Below, in pieces: positions 41,039 through 52,321 of a DNA stretch of 64,000 nt; the stretch's first letter is position 1; each line of letters begins with the position of its first letter. Under the pieces are notes generated by a model that worked only from the letters and a program-made list of their open reading frames with translations, was not told the origin of the DNA and did no database searches. The DNA is from Tritrichomonas musculus (lineage: Eukaryota > Parabasalia > Tritrichomonadida > Tritrichomonadidae): the NCBI GenBank assembly GCA_039105265.1, contig JAPFFF010000053.1, positions 992,001 through 1,056,000 on the forward strand, read 5' to 3'. The translations under genes and the position numbers were made by a program.

Positions 41039-44000
41039 TCAAACCAATGAATCAAAGTTATTTGTAATAATTTCATCGATTAAATTATTTTCGTTATCAT
41101 TATCAGTATGATCATCTCTTTTATTCTTGGTAATGATAACTAGTGCAGCAATGATTGCCACACAAGTAATAGAAGAAATAATTCTTAAACTATTTTTAGA
41201 ATTATTATTATTATTCTTTAATTCAATCTTTAATGATTGATGATTCTTCTCCTTTTGTAGATGTTCGTGTTTATTTTCATCATCAAACGAGATGAATGGA
41301 TGCTTCACTTCTTTGAGCTCCAAACGATTAACGAATGAATTCTTGTCAGATGAAAACTTGCATCCTTTAATGCGAAGCTTTGGAGCTTCATCAACATCCG
41401 ACTGAGAAAATCCGTCAATATGTCGAGACTCTTTTGCAAGATCTCCAATGAATTCGCAGTTAACAACATCGACATTGACTGCCTCATTTGCACCTCTTAT
41501 GTAATAAAGGGAGCAAGAAGAAGGATCAGATGAATCTATCTCAAATTGGCATTGAGAAATCTGGACAGAAGATTCTTCTTCGTCTTCTTTGACTTTACGA
41601 GAAACGATGTCGAAGTTGTTGTAAACTTTAACAGCACCTTTTCCAGAGTTCTTTGTGAACTTGCATTTATGAACATTTCCTTTCTTGACAGTCATGTAAA
41701 TTGCACTGCCGCCATAAAGGTTTGGATCTTGAGTAGAATCTGAAGGAATGATATCATTATAATTAAATTGACATCTGTCAATTAAAACCTTGTTTTCAGC
41801 AAGATTTGAATAAGCATAAATTGCACCTCCATAATAAGACTTGCATTTAGTAAACGTGCAACCTTTAATAGATGTTGTTCCTACAATTGTCGTGTTGAGA
41901 TATATGTAAATACCTCCACCTCCGCCATTTGTTGATGAACAGTTGTAGAAGTAAGTCTTGTCAAGGTTGATTCCACAGTTGATAAAGTAAATGGCTGCTC
42001 CACTGTCTTCCCAAGTCAAATTGATGAATTCTGACTTTGTGATGTTGAATTCTTGCTGTGTTCCATCGCTCTCAATGTCGCACCTCTTGTTTGGCTCGCA
42101 GATGTCAGTTGGAAGAGGCTCTGATGATGACTGAATGATTGGATTTCCTTCATGATCAACATACAAAAGTTTGTTGATGCTTTCACCATTTGTGTTTGAG
42201 AATTCGTTTTCATTTTCATCTAAGATTTTATCTTCTGGTAATTCAAGGATTTCTGATGTAATGACAGCCCTGTAAATAGCATGGATATCTTCGTCAGTCT
42301 TTCCATTTTTAACGTTATCAATAAATTTGTTCTTTGTGAAACTGAATTCAGTCTGTGCATCATCACCTTCAATGTAAATAGCAAAGCCATCGAAAGCAGA
42401 ATTAGATTTGAATTCACAGTTGTTTATGTCAACTTTTGTCATATGCAATTCTTTATCTGTCTCGCTTTGTCCTTCTAAAGAAAATGTTGGATTAATGTAT
42501 ATTGCACCGCCTCTTCCTTCATTCTTCAAATGATAATATGTGTCATATAATAATTTAGATGATGTTTCTTGATTATTTGCACTGTTTCCTTCAAAAGTAC
42601 AATATGTTATCGTAACAGTCTTTACTGTCTGCAGTGCAACAGCACCACCATGCCTAAATGCTTTGTTTCCTTTGAACGAGCACTGATTAAACTCAATGTC
42701 AACATTGTAATAATCAGTGGAATAGCCAAATTGGATTCCTCCTCCATCGCCGTTGTAATAATCGGTGCTGTTTTCTGGTTTTGGACGTGGTTCAGCTATT
42801 TGTAATGCAGAGTTGCTTGTGAATTCACAGCCAGTGAATGTGATTTTCTCTGTTCCTGAAATTAACAAGCCAGAACCGCCACCATACAAGCTGTTGCATT
42901 GATTTTCAATGAACTTGATATTCTTCATATCAAAGTTTGCTATTTTGTTGAATGTAATTGAGCCAAAATAGCCGTTGGAACCGGTGGCTTGCATTTTTTG
43001 AATGGTGTTGTTTTCAAAAGTCAATCCTAAATTCTTAATCAAGGAAATTGAAAAGCATCTTGAAGTGTCACCTTTACAATCTTCAAAAATGCAATTTGTC
43101 ATTGAAAATGTCTGATCTTGACTTTCCTCAGATTGAGCAAATAAAATTGATCCTTTCGAGTTCGTTCTTAATATATAGCAATTTTCTATGCTGAATCCAA
43201 GTGTGCCAAAATCAATGCCGCCGCATGCACTGTCGGCATTATCAAATGATATATTGCATGATTCAATTTTGGCATTGTTGGTGGCAATGGAAATTGTATA
43301 TGCTGATTCAGATAAAGCTGACTTGCAATTGTTAAAGCTGCAGCCAGTGATCGTTGTGCTTGACGATGAGAGTAAATAAATAGAGCCGCCTTCTTTAGAT
43401 GATGAATCTCCTTCAAATGTGCAGTTTTCAATTGAAACTGTGCCTGGTCCAATGATGTAAATACTGCCTCCTCGTCCTTCATCTTCAGCTGAGTTTCCTT
43501 TGAATTGACTGTTTTTGATCGTGGCCGTTTGTTTGACTTTGATGTAGAGACATCCTCCATGGCCTTTCGCTCGATTCCCTTCAAATATGCAATTGTCATA
43601 TGTCAGTTCAAAGTTTTCTTCTTGTTCTGGATCTTGTGAATGATATATTCGCCTTGATGATTGGATGTTTTGTTTGAATTCACAATTTATGAATTCAAAT
43701 TTCGTTGGTCGTTCGGTGGATTCTGTTATGATTTGAACTCCAAAGTCTTCATATTTCGTTTCAACTTCATTGAATGTGTTGTTTTCAAAAACAACTTGGT
43801 CAACATCTCGTCCAAGTCGAAGGGTGATTCCATGTTCTTTGTCATCATTGACTTTGATCTTTTCAAAAATGTTGTTTTTGATGATTGGTATTTTCGTGAA
43901 ATAGTTGGATACAATAATTATAATTGGACCTTTTTCACTGCCTGTAAATGTGTTATCACTAACTTCAAATTGATTATCTCCTGTCGTTTTGCATACAACT

Positions 44001-47000
44001 CGAATGGTGTTCTCATTGCATTTGATGAATTCATTTCCTTGGATTCGGATGTTGTCTGTGTATGTCGAAACTCCTGAACCACCATTTTGTGGATTAGTGA
44101 ATTCAATGGTATTATATTCAATAATGCTTACTTGAACTTCTGATTGAATAGCAATAACATTGCCTCCATCATTGGCTATTCCACATTCATAAAATCGGCA
44201 TTCGCTGATCGTCAGTTTGCTCAGCTTATTGAATGATGCTGTGGATTCCCATGTTTCATATTTATTTAATACTTTGGTGCATTTCGTAAATGAACAATTG
44301 TTGATGTTTAATTCTTTGTTTGGTTGTTCAATTCGAATTGCAATGCATGCATGTTCGGCATCTTCAAATTCAACTCGATTGTCTTTGAATTCGATTAATC
44401 CTTCTTTTCCATCGGATTCAATACGGATAAATATCACATATGAGTAACCTACTAAGTCACCACAATTTTTGAATGTGTTATTTTGAATTGTTAATGCAAC
44501 ATGGTTCGATGTCGAACTTAATCCAATCGTGTTGGATTTCAATTCATCGTTATTTTTCTTGCATTTATCAAAAATGTTTCCATTAATGTTGATGTTTTCT
44601 TCTTTATTATTTGAAATATCAAAATAACAGCTTTCACCTTTGCATTCGGTGAATTCGCATAGTTCAATATTAACTAAATCATCTGCTTGAATTTCGGATT
44701 CTTCAGTACGTTTGTATAATATTGAACGTTTTTGTTGCGTCTTTTGGAATTTGCAGCCAGTGATACTTATTTTACCTGGATTCTCAATTTCAATGTTCCC
44801 TTTAGTCATAATTGTTGGAGTCGTGTCTCCTTCTCCACCGTCTACTGGTTCATTATTGAATTCTACATCATTTATAATAATAATGTCGTGATTATTAATA
44901 TATATCGTCGATTGACTGGTCGTACTTTCTTTAACTGCGAATTTGCATGTCGAAATAGTGAGCTCGCCTCCTTCACAATAAATACTTTCTCCTTCTTTAG
45001 ATGATGAATCTCCTTCAAATGTGCAGTTTTCAATTGAAATCGAGCCTGGTCCAATGATGTAAATACTGCCTCCTCGTCCTTCATCTTCAGCTGAGTTTCC
45101 TTTGAATTGACTGTTTTTGATCGTGGCCGTTTGTTTGACTTTGATGTAGAGACATCCTCCATGGCCTTTCGCTCGATTCCCTTCAAATATGCAATTGTCA
45201 TATGTCAGTTCAAAGTTTTCTTCTTTTTCTGGATCTTGTGGATGATATATTCGCCTTGATGATTGGATATTTTGTTTGAATTCACAATTTATGAATTCAA
45301 ATTTCGTTGGTCGTTCGGTGGATTCTGTTATGATTTGAACTCCAAAGTCTTCATATTTCGTTTCAACTTCATTGAATGTGTTGTTTTCAAAAACAACTTG
45401 GTCAACATCTCGTCCAAGTCGAAGGGTGATTCCATGTTCTTTGTCATCATTGACTTTGATCTTTTCAAAAATGTTGTTTTTGATGATTGGTATTTTCGTG
45501 AAATAGTTGGATACAATAATTATAATTGGACCTTTTTCACTGCCTGTAAATGTGTTATCACTAACTTCAAATTGATTATCTCCTGTCGTTTTGCATACAA
45601 CTCGAATGGTGTTCTCATTGCATTTGATGAATTCATTTCCTTGGATTCGGATGTTGTCTGTGTATGTCGAAACTCCTGAACCACCATTTTGTGGATTAGT
45701 GAATTCAATGGTATTATACTCAATAATGCTTACTTGAACTTCTGATTGAATAGCAATAACGTTGCCTCCATCATTGGCTATTCCACATTCATAAAATCGG
45801 CATTCGCTGATCGTCAGTTTGCTCAGCTTATTGAATGATGCTGTGGATTCCCATGTTTCATATTTATTTAATACTTTGGTGCATTTCGTAAATGAACAAT
45901 TGTTGATGTTTAATTCTTTGTTTGGTTGTTCAATTCGAATTGCAATGCATGCATGTTCGGCATCTTCAAATTCAACTCGATTGTCTTTGAATTCGATTAA
46001 TCCTTCTTTTCCATCGGATTCAATACGGATAAATATCACATATGAGTAACCTACTAAGTCACCACAATTTTTGAATGTATTGTTTTGAATTGTTAATGCA
46101 ACATGGTTCGATGTCGAACTTAATCCAATCGTGTTGGATTTCAATTCATCGTTATTTTTCTTGCATTTATCAAAAATGTTTCCATTAATGTTGATGTTTT
46201 CTTCTTTATTATTTGAAATATCAAAATAACAGCTTTCACCTTTGCATTCGGTGAATTCGCATAGTTCAATATTAACTAAATCATCTGCTTGAATTTCGGA
46301 TTCTTCAGTACGTTTGTATAATATTGAACGTTTTTGTTGCGTCTTTTGGAATTTGCAGCCAGTGATACTTATTTTACCTGGATTCTCAATTTCAATGTTC
46401 CCTTTAGTCATAATTGTTGGAGTAGTTCCTTCTCCACCGTCTACTGGTTCATTATTGAATTCTACATCATTTATAATAATAGTGTCGTGATTATTAATAT
46501 ATATCGTCGATTGACTGGTCGTACTTTCTTTAACTGTGAATTTGCATGTCGAAATAGTGAGCTCGCCTCCTTCACAATAAATACTTTCTCCTTCTTTAGA
46601 TGATGAATCTCCTTCAAATGTGCAGTTTTCAATTGAAACTGTGCCTGGTCCAATGATGTAAATACTGCCTCCTCGTCCTTCATCTTCAGCTGAGTTTCCT
46701 TTGAATTGACTGTTTTTGATCGTGGCCGTTTGTTTGACTTTGATGTAGAGACATCCTCCATGACCTTTCGCTCGATTCCCTTCAAATATACATTTGTCAT
46801 ATGTCAGTTCAAAGTTTTCTTCTTTTTCTGGATCTGCTGGATGATATATTCGTCTTGATGATTGGATGTTTTGTTTGAATTCACAATTTATGAATTCAAA
46901 TTTCGTTGGTCGTTCGGTGGATTCTGTTATGACTTGAACTCCAAAGTCTTCATATTTCGTTTCAACTTCATTGAATGTGTTGTTTTCAAAAACAACTTGG

Positions 47001-50000
47001 TCAACATCTCGTCCAAGTCGAAGGGTGATTCCATGTTCTTTGTCATCATTGACTTTGATCTTTTCAAAAATGTTGTTTTTGATGATTGGTATTTTCGTGA
47101 AATAGTTGGATACAACAATTATAATTGGACCTTTTTCACTGCCTGTAAATGTGTTATCACTAACTTCAAATTGATTATCTCCTGTCGTTTTGCATACAAC
47201 TCGAATGGTGTTCTCATTGCATTTGATGAATTCATTTCCTTGGATTCGGATGTTGTCTGTGTATGTCGAAACTCCTGAACCACCATTTTGTGGATTAGTG
47301 AATTCAATGGTATTATATTCAATAATGCTTACTTGAACTTCTGATTGAATAGCAATAACATTGCCTCCATCATTGGCTATTCCACATTCATAAAATCGGC
47401 ATTCGCTGATCGTCAGTTTGCTCAGCTTATTGAATGATGCTGTGGATTCCCATGTTTCATATTTATTTAATACTTTGGTGCATTTCGTAAATGAACAATT
47501 GTTGATGTTTAATTCTTTGTTTGGTTGTTCAATTCGAATTGCAATGCATGCATGTTCGGCATCTTCAAATTCAACTCGATTGTCTTTGAATTCGATTAAT
47601 CCTTCTTTTCCATCGGATTCAATACGGATAAATATCACATATGAGTAACCTACTAAGTCACCACAATTTTTGAATGTATTGTTTTGAATTGTTAATGCAA
47701 CATGGTTCGATGTCGAACTTAATCCAATCGTGTTGGATTTCAATTCATCGTTATTTTTCTTGCATTTATCAAAAATGTTTCCATTAATGTTGATGTTTTC
47801 TTCTTTATTATTTGGAATATCAAAATAACAGCTTTCACCTTTGCATTCGGTGAATTCGCATAGTTCAATATTAACTAAATCATCTGCTTGAATTTCGGAT
47901 TCTTCAGTACGTTTGTATAATATTGAACGTTTTTGTTGCGTCTTTTGGAATTTGCAGCCAGTGATACTTATTTTACCTGGATTCTCAATTTCAATGTTCC
48001 CTTTAGTCATAATTGTTGGAGTCGTGTCTCCTTCTCCACCGTCTACTGGTTCATTATTGAATTCTACATCATTTATAATAATAATGTCGTGATTATTAAT
48101 ATATATCGTCGATTGACTGGTCGTACTTTCTTTAACTGTGAATTTGCATGTCGAAATAGTGAGTTGGCCTCCTTCACAATAAATACTTTCTCCTTCTTTA
48201 GATGATGAATCTCCTTCAAATGTGCAGTTTTCAATTGAAACTGTGCCCGGTCCAATGATGTAAATACTGCCTCCTCGTCCTTCATCTTCAGCTGAGTTTC
48301 CTTTGAATTGACTGTTTTTGATCGTGGCCGTTTGTTTGACTTTGATGTAGAGACATCCTCCATGACCTTTCGCTCGATTCCCTTCAAATATGCAATTGTC
48401 ATATGTCAGTTCAAAGTTTTCTTCTTGTTCTGGATCTTGTGGATGATATATTCGCCTTGATGATTGGATGTTTTGTTTGAATTCACAATTTATGAATTCA
48501 AATTTCGTTGGTCGTTCGGTGGATTCTGTTATGATTTGAACTCCAAAGTCTTCATATTTCGTTTCAACTTCATTGAATGTGTTGTTTTCAAAAACAACTT
48601 GGTCAACATCTCGTCCAAGTCGAAGGGTGATTCCATGTTCTTTGTCATCATTGACTTTGATCTTTTCAAAAATGTTGTTTTTGATGATTGGTATTTTCGT
48701 GAAATAGTTGGATACAACAATTATAATTGGACCTTTTTCACTGCCTGTAAATGTGTTATCACTAACTTCAAATTGATTATCTCCTGTCGTTTTGCATACA
48801 ACTCGAATGGTGTTCTCATTGCATTTGATGAATTCATTTCCTTGGATTCGGATGTTGTCTGTGTATGTCGAAACTCCTGAACCACCATTTTGTGGATTAG
48901 TGAATTCAATGGTATTATATTCAATAATGCTTACTTGAACTTCTGATTGAATAGCAATAACATTGCCTCCATCATTGGCTATTCCACATTCATAAAATCG
49001 GCATTCGCTGATCGTCAGTTTGCTCAGCTTATTGAATGATGCTGTGGATTCCCATGTTTCATATTTATTTAATACTTTGGTGCATTTCGTAAATGAACAA
49101 TTGTTGATGTTTAATTCTTTGTTTGGTTGTTCAATTCGAATTGCAATGCATGCATGTTCGGCATCTTCAAATTCAACTCGATTGTCTTTGAATTCGATTA
49201 ATCCTTCTTTTCCATCGGATTCAATATGGATAAATATCACATATGAGTAACCTACTAAGTCACCACAATTTTTGAATGTGTTATTTTGAATTGTTAATGT
49301 GATAAGGTTGGCGTTTGTGCTAGTGCCAATAGCAATTGAAGATTGTGTGGAATCTTTTTTGCAATCTTTAAATAAACAATCACCAATAAAAACATTAATT
49401 GGAAGATCTTTAGCAACATCCAAAAAGCAGCATTCACCCAAGCATTCATAAAATTCGCACCTAGTTATTGATAGAAAATCACTGCTTGCAGGTTGATTAG
49501 TTATCTCGTATTTCACAGCTTGGGTGATTGAACTTGTAACGTTGCAATCATGCATCAAACATTGGCCGCAATTTTCTATCCAAAAGCCACCGCCTTTATT
49601 AGTAGAGAACGCAACTTCAATATATCTTATTGTAACATTAGGATAATTTAATATGTGAACAGCATAACCGCTTTCTCCACAAGAATCGAATTTGTCATCT
49701 TCGATGATGATTCCTAAGTAATCTTCTTCTTCTTCCTCTTCTTTTATATTTTTAACATTTTCTTTTCCATTTATGTAAATTGCACTTCCTTGTCCATTTT
49801 TATTAAAGCAATGCTTAAACTCGCAATTCCTAATTACAATTGATCCCAATGAAGTAACTTTAATTGCACCAATTTTTGAGTTTTTAAATGAAAATTCAAT
49901 GTTTTCAAATGTGCAACATTTTTGAACAACAAATAAATAATCTTCACCTTCTGGAATCTTGCAATCAATGAAACGAGAGTTTGAAACCTCATCTGCAGCA

Positions 50001-52321
50001 ATAGAATTGTTGATATAAATAGGTTGTATTTCACCTGATATTTCTGAATTGGACAAACCATGTAATCGACTATTTGAGAGGCCAAGTAACTGTGCTTGTG
50101 ATTCATCGTTATTATATAATAACGAATTCACTTTTAATCCATTTTTGTTGAAAATAAATGTATTTTCAACAAGGATTTTTCCATCTGATAAGTTTGGTAT
50201 TTCAGATTTAATAACAGATGAACTCTTTGACAATGAATCCTCATTATAATTATCAACAAACTTGTTGTTTTTAATTATAAATTGATTATTTTTATCTTCA
50301 CCTTTGATGTAAATAGCATAACCATCAAAAGCACAATTTGATGTAAAGCTACAATCTTCAATTGTAACAAGTTGAGTTTGTTGATCAATTGAAGAATGCT
50401 TGTTTATATAAAGTGCACCTCCTTTGCCTTCCAAGGTTTCATCATTGGAGGCAGAATTTCTATCAAATAAGCATCGCTTAATATCAATTGATCTATGTGT
50501 TTGTATTGAAACTGCACCACCATGTTTCGATGCTTTATTGTTCTTGAACAAACAATCGTAGAATTCGATTTCATAGTCAAACATTGATCCAAACTGAAGG
50601 GCGCCACCATTGCCAAATAACGGAGATGATCTAGAATGATGATCAAATGAATTTTGTCGTTGTGCATTGTTATTAATGAATTGGCATTCAACAAAGGACA
50701 ACGTCTGAATACCATTGAAAATCAGTCCAAAACAATTGCATTCATTGTTGTTCAAAATCATCTTTTCAATCGTCAAAATGTTGATTTTATTGTTGCAATT
50801 AATTGAGCCAAAATGGCCATTTGAATTAGCAACAACAATATTCTTCATCGTGTTGTTGTGAAAAATAAACAGAGGTGTTTTGATTGAAATATCAAAGCAG
50901 CAGTTGTCTTTTCCATTGCATGAATCAAAAATTGAATTACTAACTGAAATTTCAGAATTTGATTCAATTTGATGAAACACTAACAATGCTTGATTAGAGC
51001 CTGTGCCAATGAATTGGGCATTATCAACAAGGCATTGTCCTGAACTTTCTATTGAAAGTCCACCACAAGCATAACCGCTTTTTCCTTTAGAAAACTTGAT
51101 CGTTGAATCAATGAAAACAAATTCCGAAATCTTTGACGAAACAACAAAAGCTGATGAGCAGCAGTCAACAAAACTGCAGCCAATAATTGAGCACTTCTGT
51201 TCATTTGATACTTGTGAAACAAAAATTGAATTACCATGAAGTGATGAAACGTTAGTAAACGTACATTTTTCAATCGAAAGCTGACAAAGTGAGTCAAAAT
51301 TGGCTTTTGAAAACAAAAGAGCACCGCGCGAGTCATCTCCAGTGTAGCAAAGATGTTCAAATATCGTATTTAGGAAATTTAATTGCAAGGCCAATTTTTT
51401 CCCTTTAACCGATAGACCTAAAGCACCACTTTTTATTGAATTGCTCTCTAAAAGGCTAAATTTGCATTGGTCAAATGTGATCGTCGCCGCCAAATTGCTC
51501 CTTTGATAGTTTAACTTAATGAAATCGCCAGATTTTTGATCGTTTTTGCATTTTTCAAAAGTTGTTCTAATAATTGAAATTGCAAAATTGAGTTGACTCA
51601 TTGAAAAAGTGGACCCTTTATTTGCATTGCAATTAGTAAAGGAACAATCTGTTATTTGAACGGGTATACCTGATCCAACTGCGTTAAATGTGACTGCGCT
51701 TCCTGTACAATCGTCTACATTTGCATTCTTAACAACATTTTCCTTGAATATTGTATTTGTCGATCTTTCGAAATAAAAAGCGCGGCATGCATGGTTGACA
51801 TCTTCAAAAATAACCTCATTTCCTTGTATGTCTGCATAAAGTGAATTAGACTTAACAATATTTGAAGATGATATTGAATTATATAAATTAAAGCAATTTG
51901 ATATGGTATTTGAAAGCATTGTCAGGTTATATTGTTTATTATCGCTATAAATCATTGATTTTTTGAAGCTACATTTGGTAAATAAGCAATTATTTATGCG
52001 AAAATGAACTTTGCTTACTTTGATTAGATTTTCAGCTTTATTTGATACTGTATATAGATTTGAAAATTCGGTACTGTGAAATATAAGTAATTGCTCTATC
52101 TCTGATCCTGTGCATTGTAAGAAATTTTGGCTATACTTAATGCCAGTGTAAAGCTTCTCTTTGAAATTCCTGCAGTCCTTAGATTCTCTGTCTACTGAAT
52201 CATAAGTTGATGAGATTTGACGTTTTTCTGAGAGTTTAATTCTGAAAAAAAGTAATAGATAAAGCATTAGATTTTTGATATTCAAAAATAAATATAAAAA
52301 TATCGTGGTATCTATTTGCAT
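41039..52321 (-). CDS. Giant Pmp-like beta-helix surface protein
   Basis: This 3760-aa protein starts with a hydrophobic leader (IFLYLFLNIKNLMLYLLLFF, residues 7-26) acting as signal or anchor. Its body is made of right-handed beta-helix rungs with recurring I-x-N-C-x-F, GGA[ILV] (GGAVSIQ, GGALYIN, GGAIYIN, GGAIYAY) and FxxN (FKNNKA, FDRNSA, FTSNCA) motifs. These GGA[ILV] and FxxN motifs define chlamydial polymorphic membrane proteins and the Pmp-like proteins of trichomonads. Near the C-terminus is a transmembrane helix (IISSITCVAIIAALVIIT) followed by a basic stop-transfer and an acidic tail of about 30 residues. So it is a type I surface protein, likely a candidate adhesin. Residues 1008-2978 are 3.7 near-identical repeats. 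No stops interrupt the frame. Inr-like TCATTAA lies about 30 nt before the ATG. Confidence 0.9.
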   Translation of the reverse strand: MQIDTTIFLYLFLNIKNLMLYLLLFFRIKLSEKRQISSTYDSVDRESKDCRNFKEKLYTGIKYSQNFLQCTGSEIEQLLIFHSTEFSNLYTVSNKAENLIKVSKVHFRINNCLFTKCSFKKSMIYSDNKQYNLTMLSNTISNCFNLYNSISSSNIVKSNSLYADIQGNEVIFEDVNHACRAFYFERSTNTIFKENVVKNANVDDCTGSAVTFNAVGSGIPVQITDCSFTNCNANKGSTFSMSQLNFAISIIRTTFEKCKNDQKSGDFIKLNYQRSNLAATITFDQCKFSLLESNSIKSGALGLSVKGKKLALQLNFLNTIFEHLCYTGDDSRGALLFSKANFDSLCQLSIEKCTFTNVSSLHGNSIFVSQVSNEQKCSIIGCSFVDCCSSAFVVSSKISEFVFIDSTIKFSKGKSGYACGGLSIESSGQCLVDNAQFIGTGSNQALLVFHQIESNSEISVSNSIFDSCNGKDNCCFDISIKTPLFIFHNNTMKNIVVANSNGHFGSINCNNKINILTIEKMILNNNECNCFGLIFNGIQTLSFVECQFINNNAQRQNSFDHHSRSSPLFGNGGALQFGSMFDYEIEFYDCLFKNNKASKHGGAVSIQTHRSIDIKRCLFDRNSASNDETLEGKGGALYINKHSSIDQQTQLVTIEDCSFTSNCAFDGYAIYIKGEDKNNQFIIKNNKFVDNYNEDSLSKSSSVIKSEIPNLSDGKILVENTFIFNKNGLKVNSLLYNNDESQAQLLGLSNSRLHGLSNSEISGEIQPIYINNSIAADEVSNSRFIDCKIPEGEDYLFVVQKCCTFENIEFSFKNSKIGAIKVTSLGSIVIRNCEFKHCFNKNGQGSAIYINGKENVKNIKEEEEEEDYLGIIIEDDKFDSCGESGYAVHILNYPNVTIRYIEVAFSTNKGGGFWIENCGQCLMHDCNVTSSITQAVKYEITNQPASSDFLSITRCEFYECLGECCFLDVAKDLPINVFIGDCLFKDCKKDSTQSSIAIGTSTNANLITLTIQNNTFKNCGDLVGYSYVIFIHIESDGKEGLIEFKDNRVEFEDAEHACIAIRIEQPNKELNINNCSFTKCTKVLNKYETWESTASFNKLSKLTISECRFYECGIANDGGNVIAIQSEVQVSIIEYNTIEFTNPQNGGSGVSTYTDNIRIQGNEFIKCNENTIRVVCKTTGDNQFEVSDNTFTGSEKGPIIIVVSNYFTKIPIIKNNIFEKIKVNDDKEHGITLRLGRDVDQVVFENNTFNEVETKYEDFGVQIITESTERPTKFEFINCEFKQNIQSSRRIYHPQDPEQEENFELTYDNCIFEGNRAKGHGGCLYIKVKQTATIKNSQFKGNSAEDEGRGGSIYIIGPGTVSIENCTFEGDSSSKEGESIYCEGGQLTISTCKFTVKESTTSQSTIYINNHDIIIINDVEFNNEPVDGGEGDTTPTIMTKGNIEIENPGKISITGCKFQKTQQKRSILYKRTEESEIQADDLVNIELCEFTECKGESCYFDIPNNKEENININGNIFDKCKKNNDELKSNTIGLSSTSNHVALTIQNNTFKNCGDLVGYSYVIFIRIESDGKEGLIEFKDNRVEFEDAEHACIAIRIEQPNKELNINNCSFTKCTKVLNKYETWESTASFNKLSKLTISECRFYECGIANDGGNVIAIQSEVQVSIIEYNTIEFTNPQNGGSGVSTYTDNIRIQGNEFIKCNENTIRVVCKTTGDNQFEVSDNTFTGSEKGPIIIVVSNYFTKIPIIKNNIFEKIKVNDDKEHGITLRLGRDVDQVVFENNTFNEVETKYEDFGVQVITESTERPTKFEFINCEFKQNIQSSRRIYHPADPEKEENFELTYDKCIFEGNRAKGHGGCLYIKVKQTATIKNSQFKGNSAEDEGRGGSIYIIGPGTVSIENCTFEGDSSSKEGESIYCEGGELTISTCKFTVKESTTSQSTIYINNHDTIIINDVEFNNEPVDGGEGTTPTIMTKGNIEIENPGKISITGCKFQKTQQKRSILYKRTEESEIQADDLVNIELCEFTECKGESCYFDISNNKEENININGNIFDKCKKNNDELKSNTIGLSSTSNHVALTIQNNTFKNCGDLVGYSYVIFIRIESDGKEGLIEFKDNRVEFEDAEHACIAIRIEQPNKELNINNCSFTKCTKVLNKYETWESTASFNKLSKLTISECRFYECGIANDGGNVIAIQSEVQVSIIEYNTIEFTNPQNGGSGVSTYTDNIRIQGNEFIKCNENTIRVVCKTTGDNQFEVSDNTFTGSEKGPIIIIVSNYFTKIPIIKNNIFEKIKVNDDKEHGITLRLGRDVDQVVFENNTFNEVETKYEDFGVQIITESTERPTKFEFINCEFKQNIQSSRRIYHPQDPEKEENFELTYDNCIFEGNRAKGHGGCLYIKVKQTATIKNSQFKGNSAEDEGRGGSIYIIGPGSISIENCTFEGDSSSKEGESIYCEGGELTISTCKFAVKESTTSQSTIYINNHDIIIINDVEFNNEPVDGGEGDTTPTIMTKGNIEIENPGKISITGCKFQKTQQKRSILYKRTEESEIQADDLVNIELCEFTECKGESCYFDISNNKEENININGNIFDKCKKNNDELKSNTIGLSSTSNHVALTIQNNTFKNCGDLVGYSYVIFIRIESDGKEGLIEFKDNRVEFEDAEHACIAIRIEQPNKELNINNCSFTKCTKVLNKYETWESTASFNKLSKLTISECRFYECGIANDGGNVIAIQSEVQVSIIEYNTIEFTNPQNGGSGVSTYTDNIRIQGNEFIKCNENTIRVVCKTTGDNQFEVSDNTFTGSEKGPIIIIVSNYFTKIPIIKNNIFEKIKVNDDKEHGITLRLGRDVDQVVFENNTFNEVETKYEDFGVQIITESTERPTKFEFINCEFKQNIQSSRRIYHSQDPEQEENFELTYDNCIFEGNRAKGHGGCLYIKVKQTATIKNSQFKGNSAEDEGRGGSIYIIGPGTVSIENCTFEGDSSSKEGGSIYLLSSSSTTITGCSFNNCKSALSESAYTISIATNNAKIESCNISFDNADSACGGIDFGTLGFSIENCYILRTNSKGSILFAQSEESQDQTFSMTNCIFEDCKGDTSRCFSISLIKNLGLTFENNTIQKMQATGSNGYFGSITFNKIANFDMKNIKFIENQCNSLYGGGSGLLISGTEKITFTGCEFTSNSALQIAEPRPKPENSTDYYNGDGGGIQFGYSTDYYNVDIEFNQCSFKGNKAFRHGGAVALQTVKTVTITYCTFEGNSANNQETSSKLLYDTYYHLKNEGRGGAIYINPTFSLEGQSETDKELHMTKVDINNCEFKSNSAFDGFAIYIEGDDAQTEFSFTKNKFIDNVKNGKTDEDIHAIYRAVITSEILELPEDKILDENENEFSNTNGESINKLLYVDHEGNPIIQSSSEPLPTDICEPNKRCDIESDGTQQEFNITKSEFINLTWEDSGAAIYFINCGINLDKTYFYNCSSTNGGGGGIYIYLNTTIVGTTSIKGCTFTKCKSYYGGAIYAYSNLAENKVLIDRCQFNYNDIIPSDSTQDPNLYGGSAIYMTVKKGNVHKCKFTKNSGKGAVKVYNNFDIVSRKVKEDEEESSVQISQCQFEIDSSDPSSCSLYYIRGANEAVNVDVVNCEFIGDLAKESRHIDGFSQSDVDEAPKLRIKGCKFSSDKNSFVNRLELKEVKHPFISFDDENKHEHLQKEKNHQSLKIELKNNNNNSKNSLRIISSITCVAIIAALVIITKNKRDDHTDNDNENNLIDEIITNNFDSLV
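43389..49299 (-). repeat. 3.7 near-identical 1.6-kb tandem repeats inside the Pmp-like gene
   Basis: Units in coding order: 49299-47698 (1602 bp), 47697-46099 (1599 bp), 46098-44497 (1602 bp) and a partial 44496-43389 (1108 bp). Each full unit codes for 533-534 residues starting LTIQNNTFKNCGDLVGYSY. The units differ at only a few positions (for example HPQDPEQ, HPADPEK, HSQDPEQ) and by one missing Asp codon in unit 2. The phase is a multiple of three throughout, so repeat number can change without breaking the frame. Confidence 0.95.

Noticed and set aside
43661-49250. Families of 60-140-aa antisense frames repeated four times across the Pmp-like gene
   Set aside because: They recur only because the DNA units are near-identical. 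They lie opposite or out of frame to a clear 3760-aa coding frame and show no domain.
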